Assembly: GCA_030549205.1 (NCBI GenBank)
Contig: JAUKTV010000014.1
Location: forward strand, 62,001-126,000
DNA length: 64,000 bases
Reading direction: 5' to 3'
From: Apiosordaria backusii
Taxonomy: Eukaryota > Ascomycota > Sordariomycetes > Sordariales > Lasiosphaeriaceae
Shown one piece after another: positions 10,948 through 21,935 of the stretch. The translations under genes and the position numbers were made by a program. Within the stretch, counting starts at the first letter, position 1. Each line of letters begins with the position of its first letter. The notes under the pieces are model-generated. The model was not told the DNA's origin and made no database searches. It saw only the letters and a program-made list of their open reading frames with translations.

Positions 10948-13179
10948 CTAGTCTCTAAAATCGACAATGTCTTTGCGCTTCTGTTGGTCCCATAATAGCC
11001 TCCCTTTTTTGTTGTCGGAACCGCAAGGTAAAGAATAGGAGAGGGATCGGAGATTCTGAATATTTTGTAGATCTTGGGCGAGGCCCGGCGCTCCAGGAGG
11101 TTGTTGAGGGTCTCGGCGCTGAGCGTGCTTCCACAAATCGTGCTGATATATCCAGTTGTACTCTTTCCAGAGGTTTACCACTAGTGGAACCTTTGGTATT
11201 TGGGGATTCCATACACGTTTATTCGTCTGGGCGTCTTTGATATAATTATGAGGGTCCCCGGCGCCGACGTCGTTGTGTTTCCATGTCCCAATGGCAAGTC
11301 TATACACGTCCCACCGCTCCTCGTCCAGGCGTTGTAGCTCCTTAGACCAGTTCTCGGCAGTTTGGAACTGTGAGTTGTACAGCTGGCACGCCTGTGCAAA
11401 CAGCTTTACGTAGTCGTGGAAACCAGGACGCAGTACCCATTGAGCACCGTTCTTCAATCCGAAGAGTTGGTTTGTCATTGTTTCCCTGAGTTTTTCCCAT
11501 TCTTGTGCCCAGTTTGGGTCCAATTCGTTCCAAGTCGAGTGTTGTCTCGCATGGCTTGCGAGGTCTCTAACCTTTTCAAACACACTTGTCCATTTGTCGA
11601 TGAAATTCACATGGCCCATCAGCTCGTCACGATGCTTGATGCGATCTTTGTCTCCGCGATTCTCGTCTCTTTTGCCTTCTATTAAGCATTCGACTGTGAT
11701 GGAATGTCAGTTTCTCTGTAAAAACACACAAGTGCCCAGGTGATGATGAGGCTTACCAATATACTTGGCTTGTAGTCGCTGTATGCCATACATCTGGTCA
11801 CAACTGGCATCAAACAGCTCTTGCCACGTGGTCCTAGCTTGGGGCTGGCTGTTTTTCGGGATGGAAAGTGTACTGAACGTTTCCCCCCCGGGTGTGCCTG
11901 GCTGAGGGAGCAGAAGCAGGGTGTTGATATCACGTGCACTGGCGCCGTGACGAGCATCGATAAGTTGCTGAGCCAGTACTTCGCAATCACTGATCAAGTC
12001 CCCTCCATGGATTGCTCTAGACATTACTTGCGAGCGCATAGTTTGGGTAAGAAAGAACGGCCGTTTGATTTCGGCTTTCCAGCCGCCGTCTTCTTTCGGT
12101 ATTTGTGACGATATGGCTTTGACACGACTGGCGTATACCCGTGCATTTGTGTTTGCTTGTTCGTCATATCTGGCCCAGATCTTTCTTCCCATATTCATTA
12201 TGGCCTCGCGGAGGCGGAAGTCAACCATATACCCAAGATACCTTGGGTATGACGTCTCATACTTTCTGACCTCTTCAAACAAATCCTTGGCACGGTTCAC
12301 TTGTTCCTGCTGCTGGCTGATCTGCTTCTCTTGCTGGCTGAGTTGAGCCTCCAGTTCTGCGATTCTTTCTTTAAATTTCTGCTTTTTCAACTGCCAGGCT
12401 GGTTCCATCTTTTCTGTCTCTAAATCTTCCTTTAACTTGCCGTTTTGTTGTTCCAGCTCGCCGTTCCGCTCTTCCAACTTGCCCTTTTCACGTTGAAGTA
12501 TGGCAAGGTCCCCCTTCAGCTTTTCGATCACCTGGCTCTGAATTTCAAGTCTTGACGCACTCTTGTCGTCCAGTTTGTATTCTTGTAGCCGCAGCCCTTT
12601 TAAATTCTCTATGTTCCTTTCCATTGCTTTTGCCACATTTTCCTTGGACTCGGCTGCCAATGTCGAAAGCATCTTCTCAATCTGGGCGAGTGCAAAGGCG
12701 CCCTTGGCATCCACTTTATCGGCGATCATTTTCCTCTTGTGGTGTATTTTTTGCACCTCGTCACGGAACCGGTTTGTAAATGCGCGGTAAATGGTATCCT
12801 CCATAGTACGGCCCGAGTGTTCGTCTGCGAAGAAATACCGCTTATCCAGCTCTGGGGTTTTGTAAACAACCCATCTATAGGCATCCTTCTCATTTAAAGC
12901 TATCCGGGCACGCTCCTGTATCGCTGGATAAATTCGTTGGCTGCCCAGACTGTCATTTTCGGCTTTCGTTAGAAGGACTGCAATATTCCTTGCCCAGCTG
13001 TCGTTGAATTTTGGAGGGAGCTCGTCGGTGTCTCTGAGGGGGTAATATTTAATGCCTTCCGTAGTGGCCAACAGCGCCCTAGCTGCCTCTTCGATGTCCA
13101 GCTGCTCGTTATTTGTGCTGGAAGGCCTGGCATATGGGCTCGGCGATCCCGTTGTGTGTTTCCGAGGAGATTTCGGCAT
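10948..13179 (-). CDS. Coiled-coil protein of unknown function (orphan)
   Basis: Two exons, 13179-11757 and 11693-10948; 722 aa. The 63-bp intron (11694-11756) has a GTAAGC donor, an AACTGACA branch site and an ATCACAG acceptor. It is a multiple of three and carries an in-frame TGA, so unspliced mRNA would stop. Splicing joins ...RLQAKYI to VECLIEGKRDENRG and links the two large frames. The N-terminus is Ser/Pro-rich (MPKSPRKHTTGSPSPYARP). Residues ~30-150 look globular (FNDSWARNIAVLLTKAENDS, YRWVVYKTPELDKRYFF). Residues ~190-305 are a long Gln/Glu/Lys coiled coil. The C-terminal third is Trp-rich (WNELDPNWAQEWEKLRE, WKEYNWIYQHDLWKHAQ). No family is recognised. The splice model is inferred from signals and frame, and an mRNA would settle it. 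Confidence 0.72.
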
Positions 13180-13649
13180 TTTTGTGGTTGGCCCCGAATG
13201 GTTGAACTGAAATTGATGTATTGTGAGGAAGCAGCTGAGCACTCCCCCAGGGACGACGTTAGTTGTCAGTCTTAGTTTTGTTCAACCCTTTGGGATAAAC
13301 GCACACTTCAGAGGAACAATGGCCATTGTCGTTGAGCAACAAGCACGCATCAGCTTGGCCGGATCCGGAAGCTAACGTGGCAAGGCAACAAAAGCGGCAC
13401 GAGGTTTGCACAGAGCGACAAATATATACAATTTATTCTGCGTCTCAACAAGCCTCCATATACAGTGGGGCTGTCCTCGCACAAGACTATATGTATGTAC
13501 AACTAGGACGTAAACTTCGCCCATCAACCCAGAAAATCTAAAAAGCTTGTTCTCACGACAATCATCTCCACTGCAACCTTGGCTGACAACTCATCCTGGA
13601 TGCCACTGCTGATGCTGCACCTCTCTTCTTCGCTCTGGCGCAGTGGAAT
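13180..13649. other. Intergenic, no gene seen
   Basis: About 470 bp between the stop of cel6A and the start of the coiled-coil gene, both on the minus strand. It should contain the coiled-coil gene promoter and the cel6A 3' UTR. I see nothing else in it. Confidence 0.5.
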
Positions 13650-15187
13650 TTAGAAAGGAGGGTTGGCGTTGGTGAGGAGCTGCTCAAAGTAGGCTTGGAA
13701 CCATTGGCCGGCCTCGGGGGCAGGCTTGAGGGCATCAGGGAAGCCGCAGTGACGATCGTAGCGGGCAGCAGTGGTGTCGCTGGTGCCGTCGCACTCACCG
13801 CCGGGCTTGATCCAGACAAAGGCGTCCTCAATGTCAAGGCCGGTGTTGGTGCTTGGGCGGGGGCCGAAGCCAGTGCCAATGGCATTGCACCAGTGACCCC
13901 ACTCGATCTGGCCGGTGGGCTGCTTTCCAGAACGGCCGGTATCAGTGATGAAGTGGGCAGGGAAGCCGGCAGCGTTGAGGAGCGGGCTGAAGGCCTGGAC
14001 GAAGCGCTTCTCGTCAAAGTTGGGGTTGGGGGTCGTGTACGACGGCGCCGACGACAAGCTCCAGCCGTTGTAGTTGGCAACGTTGGTGGCGAGACCGCGG
14101 ACAGCAGCGGGCCTGCCAGCATCCTTGTAGAGGCTAGCAAAGAGCTCGGCAGCAGGGTTGATGTTGGCAGGCCAGCCAAGCCAGCCTGCGTGTCCAGCGT
14201 CCAGGTACATGGCGACATTGGGCAGGTTCAGCTGCTTGAGGGCATAGATGGTGAGCTCCTTGTAGGTGTTGGCGGCGCCCTGGCACTTGGGCACGTTCAT
14301 GTTGGTCACCATGTTGGCAAGCGAGTCAGGCTCAATGACCAGGATGGTGCGAATGTCGGAATACTGAACGAGATGGTGACGGATGCGGTCAATGTAGGCC
14401 TTGTACTTGGCAGCGCCGCCGTCGGCGATGGCCCACTCGCCGTTGGAGGCGGCCGCAGCGCAGTCACGGTCCGGGAGGTCGTAGACGACAAAGATGCCGG
14501 CATAAGGAGGGTTAGCACCGGCCTTGTTGGCGGCACGAATGTCGGACAGGGTGCCGGAGAAGAGAGTGTCGACAGTCACGTTTCTGTCCATCCACTGGAA
14601 GCTGGGAACCTTGGCCACGGCCGCCGCCTTGGTAGCCATGGGTCCAGTGAGGCTGGGAATGGCCAGGGTGTGCACCTCGGACGAGTAGTAGCTGTTGGCC
14701 CACTGCTGAACACCGAGGAAGGGGTTGCCAGTGTAGCTGGCCGTTGAGGACGCACCGCCGCCGGCGGGGACAGTCACGGATGGCCCCGTGCTGGAGGTGG
14801 TGGTGGGCACGTTGCCAGCAGAGGAGGTCGAAGAGCTCGAGCTGGTAGGGCGGCTAGAGCTGCTGCTGGTGGTGCGGGTGGAAGAAGGGGCCTGCGCAGT
14901 GGTGGTCACCTGGCTGTCAGGAAGACACTGAGAGTACCACTGGTTCTGGGCAACGCAGGAGCTGCCCGAGGCACAGCAGGTCGCGCCAGTCCAGCCTTGT
15001 CCGCCACATTGGCTCCTGTGAAGGAGCAATCGTCAGCACGGAAGGGCTTTTGTGACAGGCATGTCAATTCTTGTTCGGTAAGGAGGCATTCTTACCAGAC
15101 GGAGCCGCAGTTTTGGCGTTCCTCAATGACAGGGGCTGCCAGGGCGGTGGCTGCCAGAGCAGCCGTGAGAAGGAGTCTCTTGGCCAT
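13650..15187 (-). CDS. cel6A: Cellobiohydrolase II (GH6, CBM1)
   Basis: Two exons, 15187-15096 and 15015-13650, with an 80-bp intron (GTAAGA...TTCACAG); 485 aa. This secreted exo-glucanase releases cellobiose from the non-reducing ends of cellulose. Signal peptide [19 protein letters not shown], then a propeptide-like VIEERQ. The CBM1 spans about 27-62 ([19 protein letters not shown], aromatics W57/Y58), and the intron splits its W31 codon. A Ser/Thr-rich linker covers 63-118 and the GH6 domain runs to the C-terminus. D215 in YDLPDRDC and D261 in [10 protein letters not shown] align with Trichoderma Cel6A D175 and D221 (catalytic pair). The [33 protein letters not shown] and [15 protein letters not shown] blocks are all present. 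It ends LLTNANPPF, as in Chaetomiaceae Cel6A enzymes. No defect is seen, so it is probably active. Confidence 0.96.
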
Positions 15188-15290
15188 TGCAATGGTTGGA
15201 CGGAGCTGTTGCTAAACTCTGACTTGGTGGACTGAGCGGTGCTGGCTGCCAAAGCTTCAAGACCAGTCCATCGACGGCGAGGAGTGCCCT

Positions 15291-15298
15291 CTTTTATG
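15291..15298 (-). promoter_or_regulatory. Putative TATA box of cel6A
   Basis: The minus strand reads CATAAAAG about 105 bp upstream of the cel6A ATG. Possible CRE1-type SYGGRG sites lie further out (CTGGAG near 15372, GCGGGG near 15851), but so short a motif is weak evidence. I found no clear GGCTAA XLR-1 site. Confidence 0.4.
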
Positions 15299-16199
15299 CC
15301 AAAGCAACACCCAGGACTGCCCCCTGGTCAAGGAGGACCCATATCGGATCGGCGGGAACGCGATCCTGAAGCTGGAGGGAATTCTTCTTTGGGGGAGACG
15401 AACACACACGATGCGCAACCGTTGCGGGCGGGTCCCAGCGAGGAACCAGGCGAGCCACCATCACGTCCAACTCGTCAGGGTTGGGCAGCGAGGAAGATCG
15501 CTCCGAGCAACGCCACCCAAGCATGGCCCCATCGGTCCAGGCTCCGAAAGGAAACAAAACACGGCGGCCTTCCGCCAGGAACCGCCATGAGATCTGGTCA
15601 TCTGGAGCCCATCTCAGGTTGCCGATGTGGAGGTGGAGCAAATCCAGGAACGGATGGGACCGAGAGCCGAAGAAGCGCGGGCGTTGTTTATGGGGAACAT
15701 CTGCAATCTCCGCCAACCAGGTCAGCGAGAGAGTGCATCGCAGGAGAACCGGGTTCAGGCCAGCGTTCTTGATTGAGGGTCGGATCGACTAGTTCTCGGA
15801 AGTCACGTTCCAGAATGTCCACGATGGGAAGCACAAAGCCCTCCGTCTGCGGGGAAGATGGGGATGGGGGACAGGGGGTGTGGGGGCCGGAACAGACTTG
15901 TGAGGTTCCGGCATTGTCGCGCTGTGACCGACCCGTCGTTACCACCAAAGTGACTCTACCATCAGTGCCATGGCACTAGCCGAGGCTGCCGAGATCTTGA
16001 GAGCGTTGCACTCTTGGCGGCTCGTCCGGGTCCCAAGCCCTCGCGGCCGAAAGTGATCATTCCCAGCTACCGGGGCGGCATTCGCAGGACGTTTGCAGCA
16101 TCCTTTCTGCATCCCGCCTTTCCGTTGCCGCTGCTGACTAAACAGGCTTGTCGAGCTTTGTCTTGGGGTGGTCTTGTTTGTCTCTCAATGCGGGAACTC
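15299..16199. other. Upstream region of cel6A
   Basis: About 900 bp between the cel6A core promoter and the 3' end of the phospholipase D-like gene. It is GC-rich, and its open frames on both strands have no domain pattern or splice support. It is presumably the regulatory region of the cellulase gene. Confidence 0.45.
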
Positions 16200-17720
16200 T
16201 CAACGGGCTGCCGAGTCGAAAACAAGGTCAAGTCTGTCCGTCAGCACACCGTCGACTTCGGCACGGACGACGCTGGCAAAATCGGAGCTATGAAACAATA
16301 TGCCCAACTCTTGGCTTGTGTACCAGCTTGCGCGGTCTAAATTGCCCGACCCAAGCACGGTGTACTCGTTGTCCACCATGGTGAGCTTCAGATGTGAGTG
16401 CGCCGGCTCCTCCCCTTCGGACTGTGCCGGAAACAGACATTGCCCTCGCTGTTTGCAGGTCTCAAGATTCGGACGGGGCCGGAAGTAAGAGACAAGTAGT
16501 CTACCAAGGGGAGGACGACCATGTTCTAGGTCGGGTCCCTCTGCCACCATGCGCTCGAGTTTCTGAAAACGACGCAGCAGGGAGCGAAGGCACCATGAAG
16601 TTGTCGTGCCCGCCGTCACAAGCTGCTCCAAGAGCATCAGATTGCGGCTGGTGACAATAACGACATCGACTCCTCTCTGGAGGGCGTTCAAAAGAGCCCT
16701 GAGAACTGCTTGACAGGTGAGATTCGGTGTCTGCACGTAGATAGACTGCCGGGCCTCGTCAAAGAGTGCCAGCAGTGCGATGTTGAGGGGCGTGCCGGGG
16801 GTGTCGGGGTCCTTTTGCCAAGGAAAGGGACGGAAATGCGGGTTCCGGTGACACGACGAGGGTAGCAGAAGGGTTGGAATAGGCGACGGAGATTCGGGGA
16901 GGGCGGCGCGGCGGTGGGCGGCGCTGGTGATCAGGGCGAGCCCCGCCGTCCGGACATCAAACGCCGGCGACTCGATGAGTTGGCCTTGCTCGAGAGGCGG
17001 CTCGGTACCGCTGCACTCGGGCTCCCAGGTCCGAGAGTAAAACGACACTAGGCCGCACACTGCCGCCCCGGTTACCTCGACACAACCTTCGAGCCAAGGC
17101 TCCCAGCTGACATTGCAGCTCGGGATGAAGGCACGCTGCCGGTCGACAATGACAAACTTGGGATGCATTACGCTGAAGGGGAGAAAGAAGAGGCTCTTGG
17201 CCTGAAGCTGGATAGCAGCGCTTTCCAACAGAGCCGGGTCCGGAAGGCCCAGCGCAGCTTGCCACGACGACGGCGGGTAGATGTAGCCGTCTCTTGCCTG
17301 AGGGTGCAGCAGTTTCTGCAGCAGAGACCGTGACGAGAAGCAGACGCGAACCCTCAAAGGCGGGATGGGGGCGATGCCTTTGGACCTGGCATCGTCGAGA
17401 AGGGCGCGGCGGTGGCCAGCCAGCTTGACGAGAGCGTCATGAAGCGCCGAGAGCGTGGTGGAGCGGGCCCAGAAGCAGGTCACGAAGATCACCTCACGGC
17501 GGGCACTTGTGAGGGCGGGAATCAGCACGTCGGTGTAGATGGAGGCACCAGTGCCCAAGGTGAAGCTGCAGGGTGAGCTGTGCGTGACAAGCAGCTCGCG
17601 GTCCGACGCGTCACCAATGTCAAACCAGGGAATCTCGGCATGACGGGCGATGATGTCGGTCGGCTGGCTGTGTTCCAGCCGTCTGATAAAGTCATGAACG
17701 AGACTGGGCGTGTAACTCAT
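16200..17720 (-). CDS. Phospholipase D-like protein (two HKD motifs)
   Basis: Single-exon frame of 506 aa starting MSYTPSLVHDF. Two PLD catalytic motifs of the HxKx4D form are intact: H186-K188-D193 (HPKFVIVD) and H443-K445-D450 (HLKLTMVD), the second followed by GSGNLDRAS. Between them are the usual hydrophobic strands (VDVVIVTSRN, IYVQTPNL). The architecture is that of PLDc_2-type proteins, phosphodiesterases that form a phosphohistidine intermediate. Lipid, cardiolipin or nucleic-acid substrates are all possible. There are no PX/PH/C2 domains and no signal peptide, so it is not the large fungal Spo14-type PLD. Substrate and location are unknown. Confidence 0.85.
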   Translation of the reverse strand: MSYTPSLVHDFIRRLEHSQPTDIIARHAEIPWFDIGDASDRELLVTHSSPCSFTLGTGASIYTDVLIPALTSARREVIFVTCFWARSTTLSALHDALVKLAGHRRALLDDARSKGIAPIPPLRVRVCFSSRSLLQKLLHPQARDGYIYPPSSWQAALGLPDPALLESAAIQLQAKSLFFLPFSVMHPKFVIVDRQRAFIPSCNVSWEPWLEGCVEVTGAAVCGLVSFYSRTWEPECSGTEPPLEQGQLIESPAFDVRTAGLALITSAAHRRAALPESPSPIPTLLLPSSCHRNPHFRPFPWQKDPDTPGTPLNIALLALFDEARQSIYVQTPNLTCQAVLRALLNALQRGVDVVIVTSRNLMLLEQLVTAGTTTSWCLRSLLRRFQKLERMVAEGPDLEHGRPPLGRLLVSYFRPRPNLETCKQRGQCLFPAQSEGEEPAHSHLKLTMVDNEYTVLGSGNLDRASWYTSQELGILFHSSDFASVVRAEVDGVLTDRLDLVFDSAAR

Positions 17721-18813
17721 GTTTTGTTGTTCTTCGCCATCCTGGAGTGGCAGCGCTCAGATATTTGCCAATTGGAAAGGATGATGCTACCTTACTCAAG
17801 CCAAGCTCGGCCGGCTTGCTGATAAGATAAGATGGTGCATGTAGCAGTGCTGACCTAATCGAGCACCGAGGGTGCCTATCTGAACCTGCTTCATTGCCAA
17901 TTTTTCTTAAAGTCTTGACCATGGCATACCAGGTATAGAATCTTTCTCTTTGCTGGTCGAAAACTTGGATTACTACCTACAGTAACTATCAGCGCGGGAC
18001 TTCAGTGAGGAGATCATGTCCCCGTCTCAACGCCATACTAATGTCAAGGTAGGAAGTGTTCTCCGCTTCATTATACAGCACGAGGCCTTGGTAGCAATGG
18101 CCAGGAACATGTGGGACTGCACCTGTTGCTTTGTTAGCGACGATGGTAACTGGTGTATTGCGCTCACAAAAGTCATCTTCAAAACGTGGGGGTCCAGTAT
18201 CGACGGTCAGGAGCAAATTCGGGATTCCTTCTGGCCCTGTCCACATCTCAAATATGGGCACTGAAGAATGTACGGTAGTGGGCTCTCGCCTTGCCCAACC
18301 TCTCTTCGGCATTTCCTTAAGCGGAAGCCACCAGTGATGTCAGTGGCTATCATGGCAATTTGAATAACAATGGGCCTTGCAATGTCGTGATCAAGACCCC
18401 TGTAGATGCATAAGGCAGCGCGGGGAGTTGCCCCCTTTTGCCCAATAACAAAAGCGATTGCACATGTCGCCATTCTTGCGAAAATGTGGCAATGACTTCG
18501 AGGTTTATCGTCGTGATGTCTGAAATCTGGGGTTGCAGTCTAGGTACTGCCTTTGATTGACGATGGCCAGAATTCAGTGCAGCACCATGATCGACTTTGA
18601 CAAATACAACCAACTTCTGAGGCCCAGGGCCCTTGCCTTAATCCCCCACGGCGACTCGCAGCTATTAAAGAGAAGTCTTGTCTAGCTATGGTGTGATGTT
18701 CTGCCTCTTGTGGTTGTCTCTTCTCTCTTCCTATACGGTACATGGGCAGGTACCTTGTTTGGCGAGACTCTGTCCACACTCTAAAACACTCAGCCCTACC
18801 TCAAGCAAGCATC
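17721..18813. other. Divergent intergenic region
   Basis: About 1.1 kb between the PLD-like (-) and MFS (+) genes. A 107-codon minus-strand frame at 17989-18312 and two overlapping frames up to 18613 exist. They are not joined by convincing splice sites and match no family I know, so no gene is called. The AT-rich motif near 18661 (GCTATTAAAGAGAAG) could serve the MFS promoter. Confidence 0.4.
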
Positions 18814-20729
18814 ATGACGGCCAAGCTCTCGGCAGATGATTCCCAGTTAGCGCCACCCACGACTGACCAGGCAGACCAGCCTGATGACCAGAGCCTTCAG
18901 AAAGCGAAAGCAGAGCAAGACCCCGCGTCAGCCACGGAATCCATCGATGTCGAGCATAGCGAGGTAGATGAAAAGTCACTGTTGCGAAAAATTGACTGGC
19001 GCCTCCTGCCCGCTGTCGGCGTGTTGTATCTGCTCTCCTTTCTCGACCGCAGCAATGTCGGCAACGCACGAATCGAAGGCCTCACAGGCGATCTGCACAT
19101 GTCAGGAAACCAGTACTTGACTGGTCTGACGTTGTACTTTGTAGGCTATGTCATCTTCGAGGTAAGTGCTCAACTCGACCTACTGACCCAACTTTCGGTC
19201 CCGTGCTGGGCATGATGGTGCGTGTTTGGGTGTGCTGACAGCGGGGGCCCCAATCGGTGCCTTCATTTCTAGGTTCCTTGCAACATCATCCTCAAGCGGA
19301 CCACCCCTAGGTTTTGGTTGCCCACTCTAACAATTCTGTGGGGCATCGTGGCCACGTTGATGGGCATCGTTCAGGACTTGACGGGTTTCTTCATTGCTCG
19401 CTTCTTCTTGGGCGTCACCGAGTCCGGGCTCTTCCCCGGCGTCGTGTATTATTTTTCGATGTGGTATAAGCGGCGTGAGAGACAGTTTCGCATTTCACTT
19501 TTCTTTAGTGCTGCCGCTCTTGCCGGTTCCTTTGGTGGTATCTTGGCCTATGTGAGTGTGTGTCTATGCCGGCAACGAAGCGAATAAGGCACTGACCAAC
19601 GCTTCTCAACGTAGGGCATTGGACACATGAGGGGAGTCGTGTGGGAAAATGGTTGGCGATGGATTTTTATTCTCGTAAGTCAATCCAGTTGCCGCAAATA
19701 CTCGGGCGAGCCTACATAAACAGTCAGTAGTGTTTTATGTCATGACAGTCGACTGACGCAGAAACAATGAACAGGAGGGTATTGCTACTGTCGTGGTTGC
19801 TGTCTTTGCGTATTGGTTCATCTACAACTACCCGGACACGGCCGAATTCCTCACGGACAAGGAGCGGATCTTTATCCGGAACCGGCTCGCTGCTGACAGC
19901 GATGCCACCCACGACGAGCGCTTCACGTGGGGAAACGTTGCCAAAGCGCTCCGGGACCCAAAGTGCTGGCTGTACGGCCTCAGTTTCCACACCATGAGCC
20001 TGCCGCTGTACACATTCTCTCTGTTTTTGGTACGTCAAGCGCGCCCGCTGTGACCTGATCAGGGAGGACATGCCCTGCAGGGAGTTTATATGTGGTTGAG
20101 GGATTGGGATGCTGACGAGACTGGTATTTTCCCGGCAGCCCTCCATTATCAGAGACCTCGGCTACACAGCCGCGAACGCCCAGCTTTTGACCATTCCGCC
20201 GTATGCTTTTGCCTTCATCACGACTCTGACGGTGGCAACCTTTTCCGAAAAGTACGGACAGCGCGCCATTCCGCTCATCGGCTCGGCATCCTTCGCCATG
20301 GTAGGCTACATCATCCTGCTGGCCAACACGGACCCGCAGAGCCGGCCGGGGCTCTCGTACACGGGAACCTTTTTCGCCGCCGGGGGCATCTACCCGGCCA
20401 CGGCCTTGGCGCTGTCGTGGCCGGCCATCAACGTCTCGGGCCAGACGAAGCGCGCCGTGGCCAACGGCATGCAAATCAGCATCGGAAACCTGGGTGCTGT
20501 GCTGGGAACACAGCTGTACCGCCAAAACGACGGGCCCCGGTACATTGTCGGGCACAGCTTTACGCTGGGCTACCTGTTTGGGAACATTATTGTATCGTTG
20601 GTTCTATACTTGATTTTGAAAAAGGAAAACACCAGGCGGAACGCCATCACGGCCGAGGTAAAGGAAGTGGGCGAGCTGCATGGCGACTGGGACGGCGACG
20701 ATGACGCGCGGTGGCGATTCCAGTATTGA
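18814..20729 (+). CDS. MFS transporter, anion:cation symporter (Dal5/Tna1-like)
   Basis: Five exons: 18814-19161, 19273-19551, 19615-19674, 19775-20029, 20139-20729; 510 aa. All introns (111, 63, 100 and 109 bp) are phase 0 with GT...AG ends. The N-terminus is hydrophilic (residues 1-65). DEKSLLRKIDWRLLP leads into TM1 (VLYLLSFLDRSNVGNARIEGL), the signature of the anion:cation symporter family that includes allantoate and nicotinate permeases. Further blocks: YFVGYVIFEVPCNIILKR, FFLGVTESGLFPGVVYYFSMWYKRRE, NGWRWIFILEG, YPDTAEFL, then the second six-helix half beginning PSIIRDLGYTAANAQLL and ending in a cytoplasmic tail. It should be a plasma-membrane importer of a small organic anion or vitamin. 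The substrate cannot be read from sequence. Confidence 0.9.
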
Positions 20730-21935
20730 TCGATTGATTGCTGGATGGATTGATTGATCGCAGCTATCTAGAGTAGATGTTTATTTCAGTTCGATGTGAT
20801 TGCCGTCCCATGCCGAGGTATGTCAGTCGCCTACATTGCCTTGCATAGTGTACATGTAATATGTGTCAGTCCCTAGCGTATGCGAGGACGATTCCGACAA
20901 GTCGGAAAGGGGTTCAGGGGTACGGATAAAGCTGTACTTATTCAGCGCATGCTGGGGTCGCCAAGGGGCTCTGTCCGACGCGGGTTTTTGGCGGGTAAAA
21001 CTTGCATCTGAAACAAGCTTTGCATTCCTGGAATTGTGTTCGTTGGGTCGCCCTGGTTGATCAGGAAATTGAGCATTGGCGACAGACAGGCGTCACGAAG
21101 TTTGCTGACTACACCGTAACCTGGAAGGTATGTAAGTATCTTTCCATTTATTTTCCAAAGGGCGGCGCGCCACTCCCATGGAACACAGGAGCGCAAGGCC
21201 AAGCTATTCTCAGAAAAGTGCCGCTCGACTGCCGGGGGCACACGATTGGATCGGACTTGCAGGTTCAGGTACACCAGGTGTCAAAGGGTCACACAACAGC
21301 TTTTTTTGCAGATTTTGCAGCCTGAAAGATGCCAACACGTGTCCAGGGCTTTCCGTATCGGGAAGGCGCTACTGGTCCAAGCGCCGCGTGAGCGCGCGCC
21401 AACAGGTGCGAGATGGGATGGATCGACGCGGTTTCAGAAAGCTTCAGACGGTCCAGAACACAGCACTGCCACGCCCTTCAGCTAACCCCTGCGCGGCCCA
21501 GCACAAGCCCTGCCATGGTGTGCATGGGTGTACTTTCAATGGAGCTGAGCTCCGCTGACGCGAGTGGAAGGAACAAACTGCTGTCAGTTACCTTAATTAC
21601 CTAATTGTATCGTATCGTAACTTTGCGTGGGAAAAAAGAATCTTACATACATCTCAGTGTGTCACTGCATGATTACCTGTATCGTATCGTATCTCAGTCC
21701 CTAATCTAATTGTCCCTGATTCCATTCCAGGTTCCCCATTGCCCCTTTCTCGCCCTTGTTTCTTTCTTTCTCTCTTCCTTTCTTTCTCTCGCCTTCTCCA
21801 TTCCCGCCCTTTCTCCCCTCTGCCTCTGTTCCAACCGTCAAAGACACTGTCACGGCCACGGTCACGACTGCCTCGATTCTCCTCGACTCCAATTCTCCAT
21901 CTCATTCACCTTCATCCAGCTACAACCCACCCGCC
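20730..21935. other. Intergenic and bestrophin 5' leader
   Basis: About 1.2 kb between two plus-strand genes. The first part is ordinary intergenic DNA. From about 21740 it becomes a long pyrimidine-rich tract (TTTCTTTCTTTC-like) ending just before the ATG at 21936, typical of a fungal promoter or 5' UTR. No gene is seen. Confidence 0.5.

Noticed and set aside
19162..20138. Several separate short genes in the MFS region
   Set aside because: All segments join through phase-0 introns into one continuous MFS protein with the expected order of family motifs.
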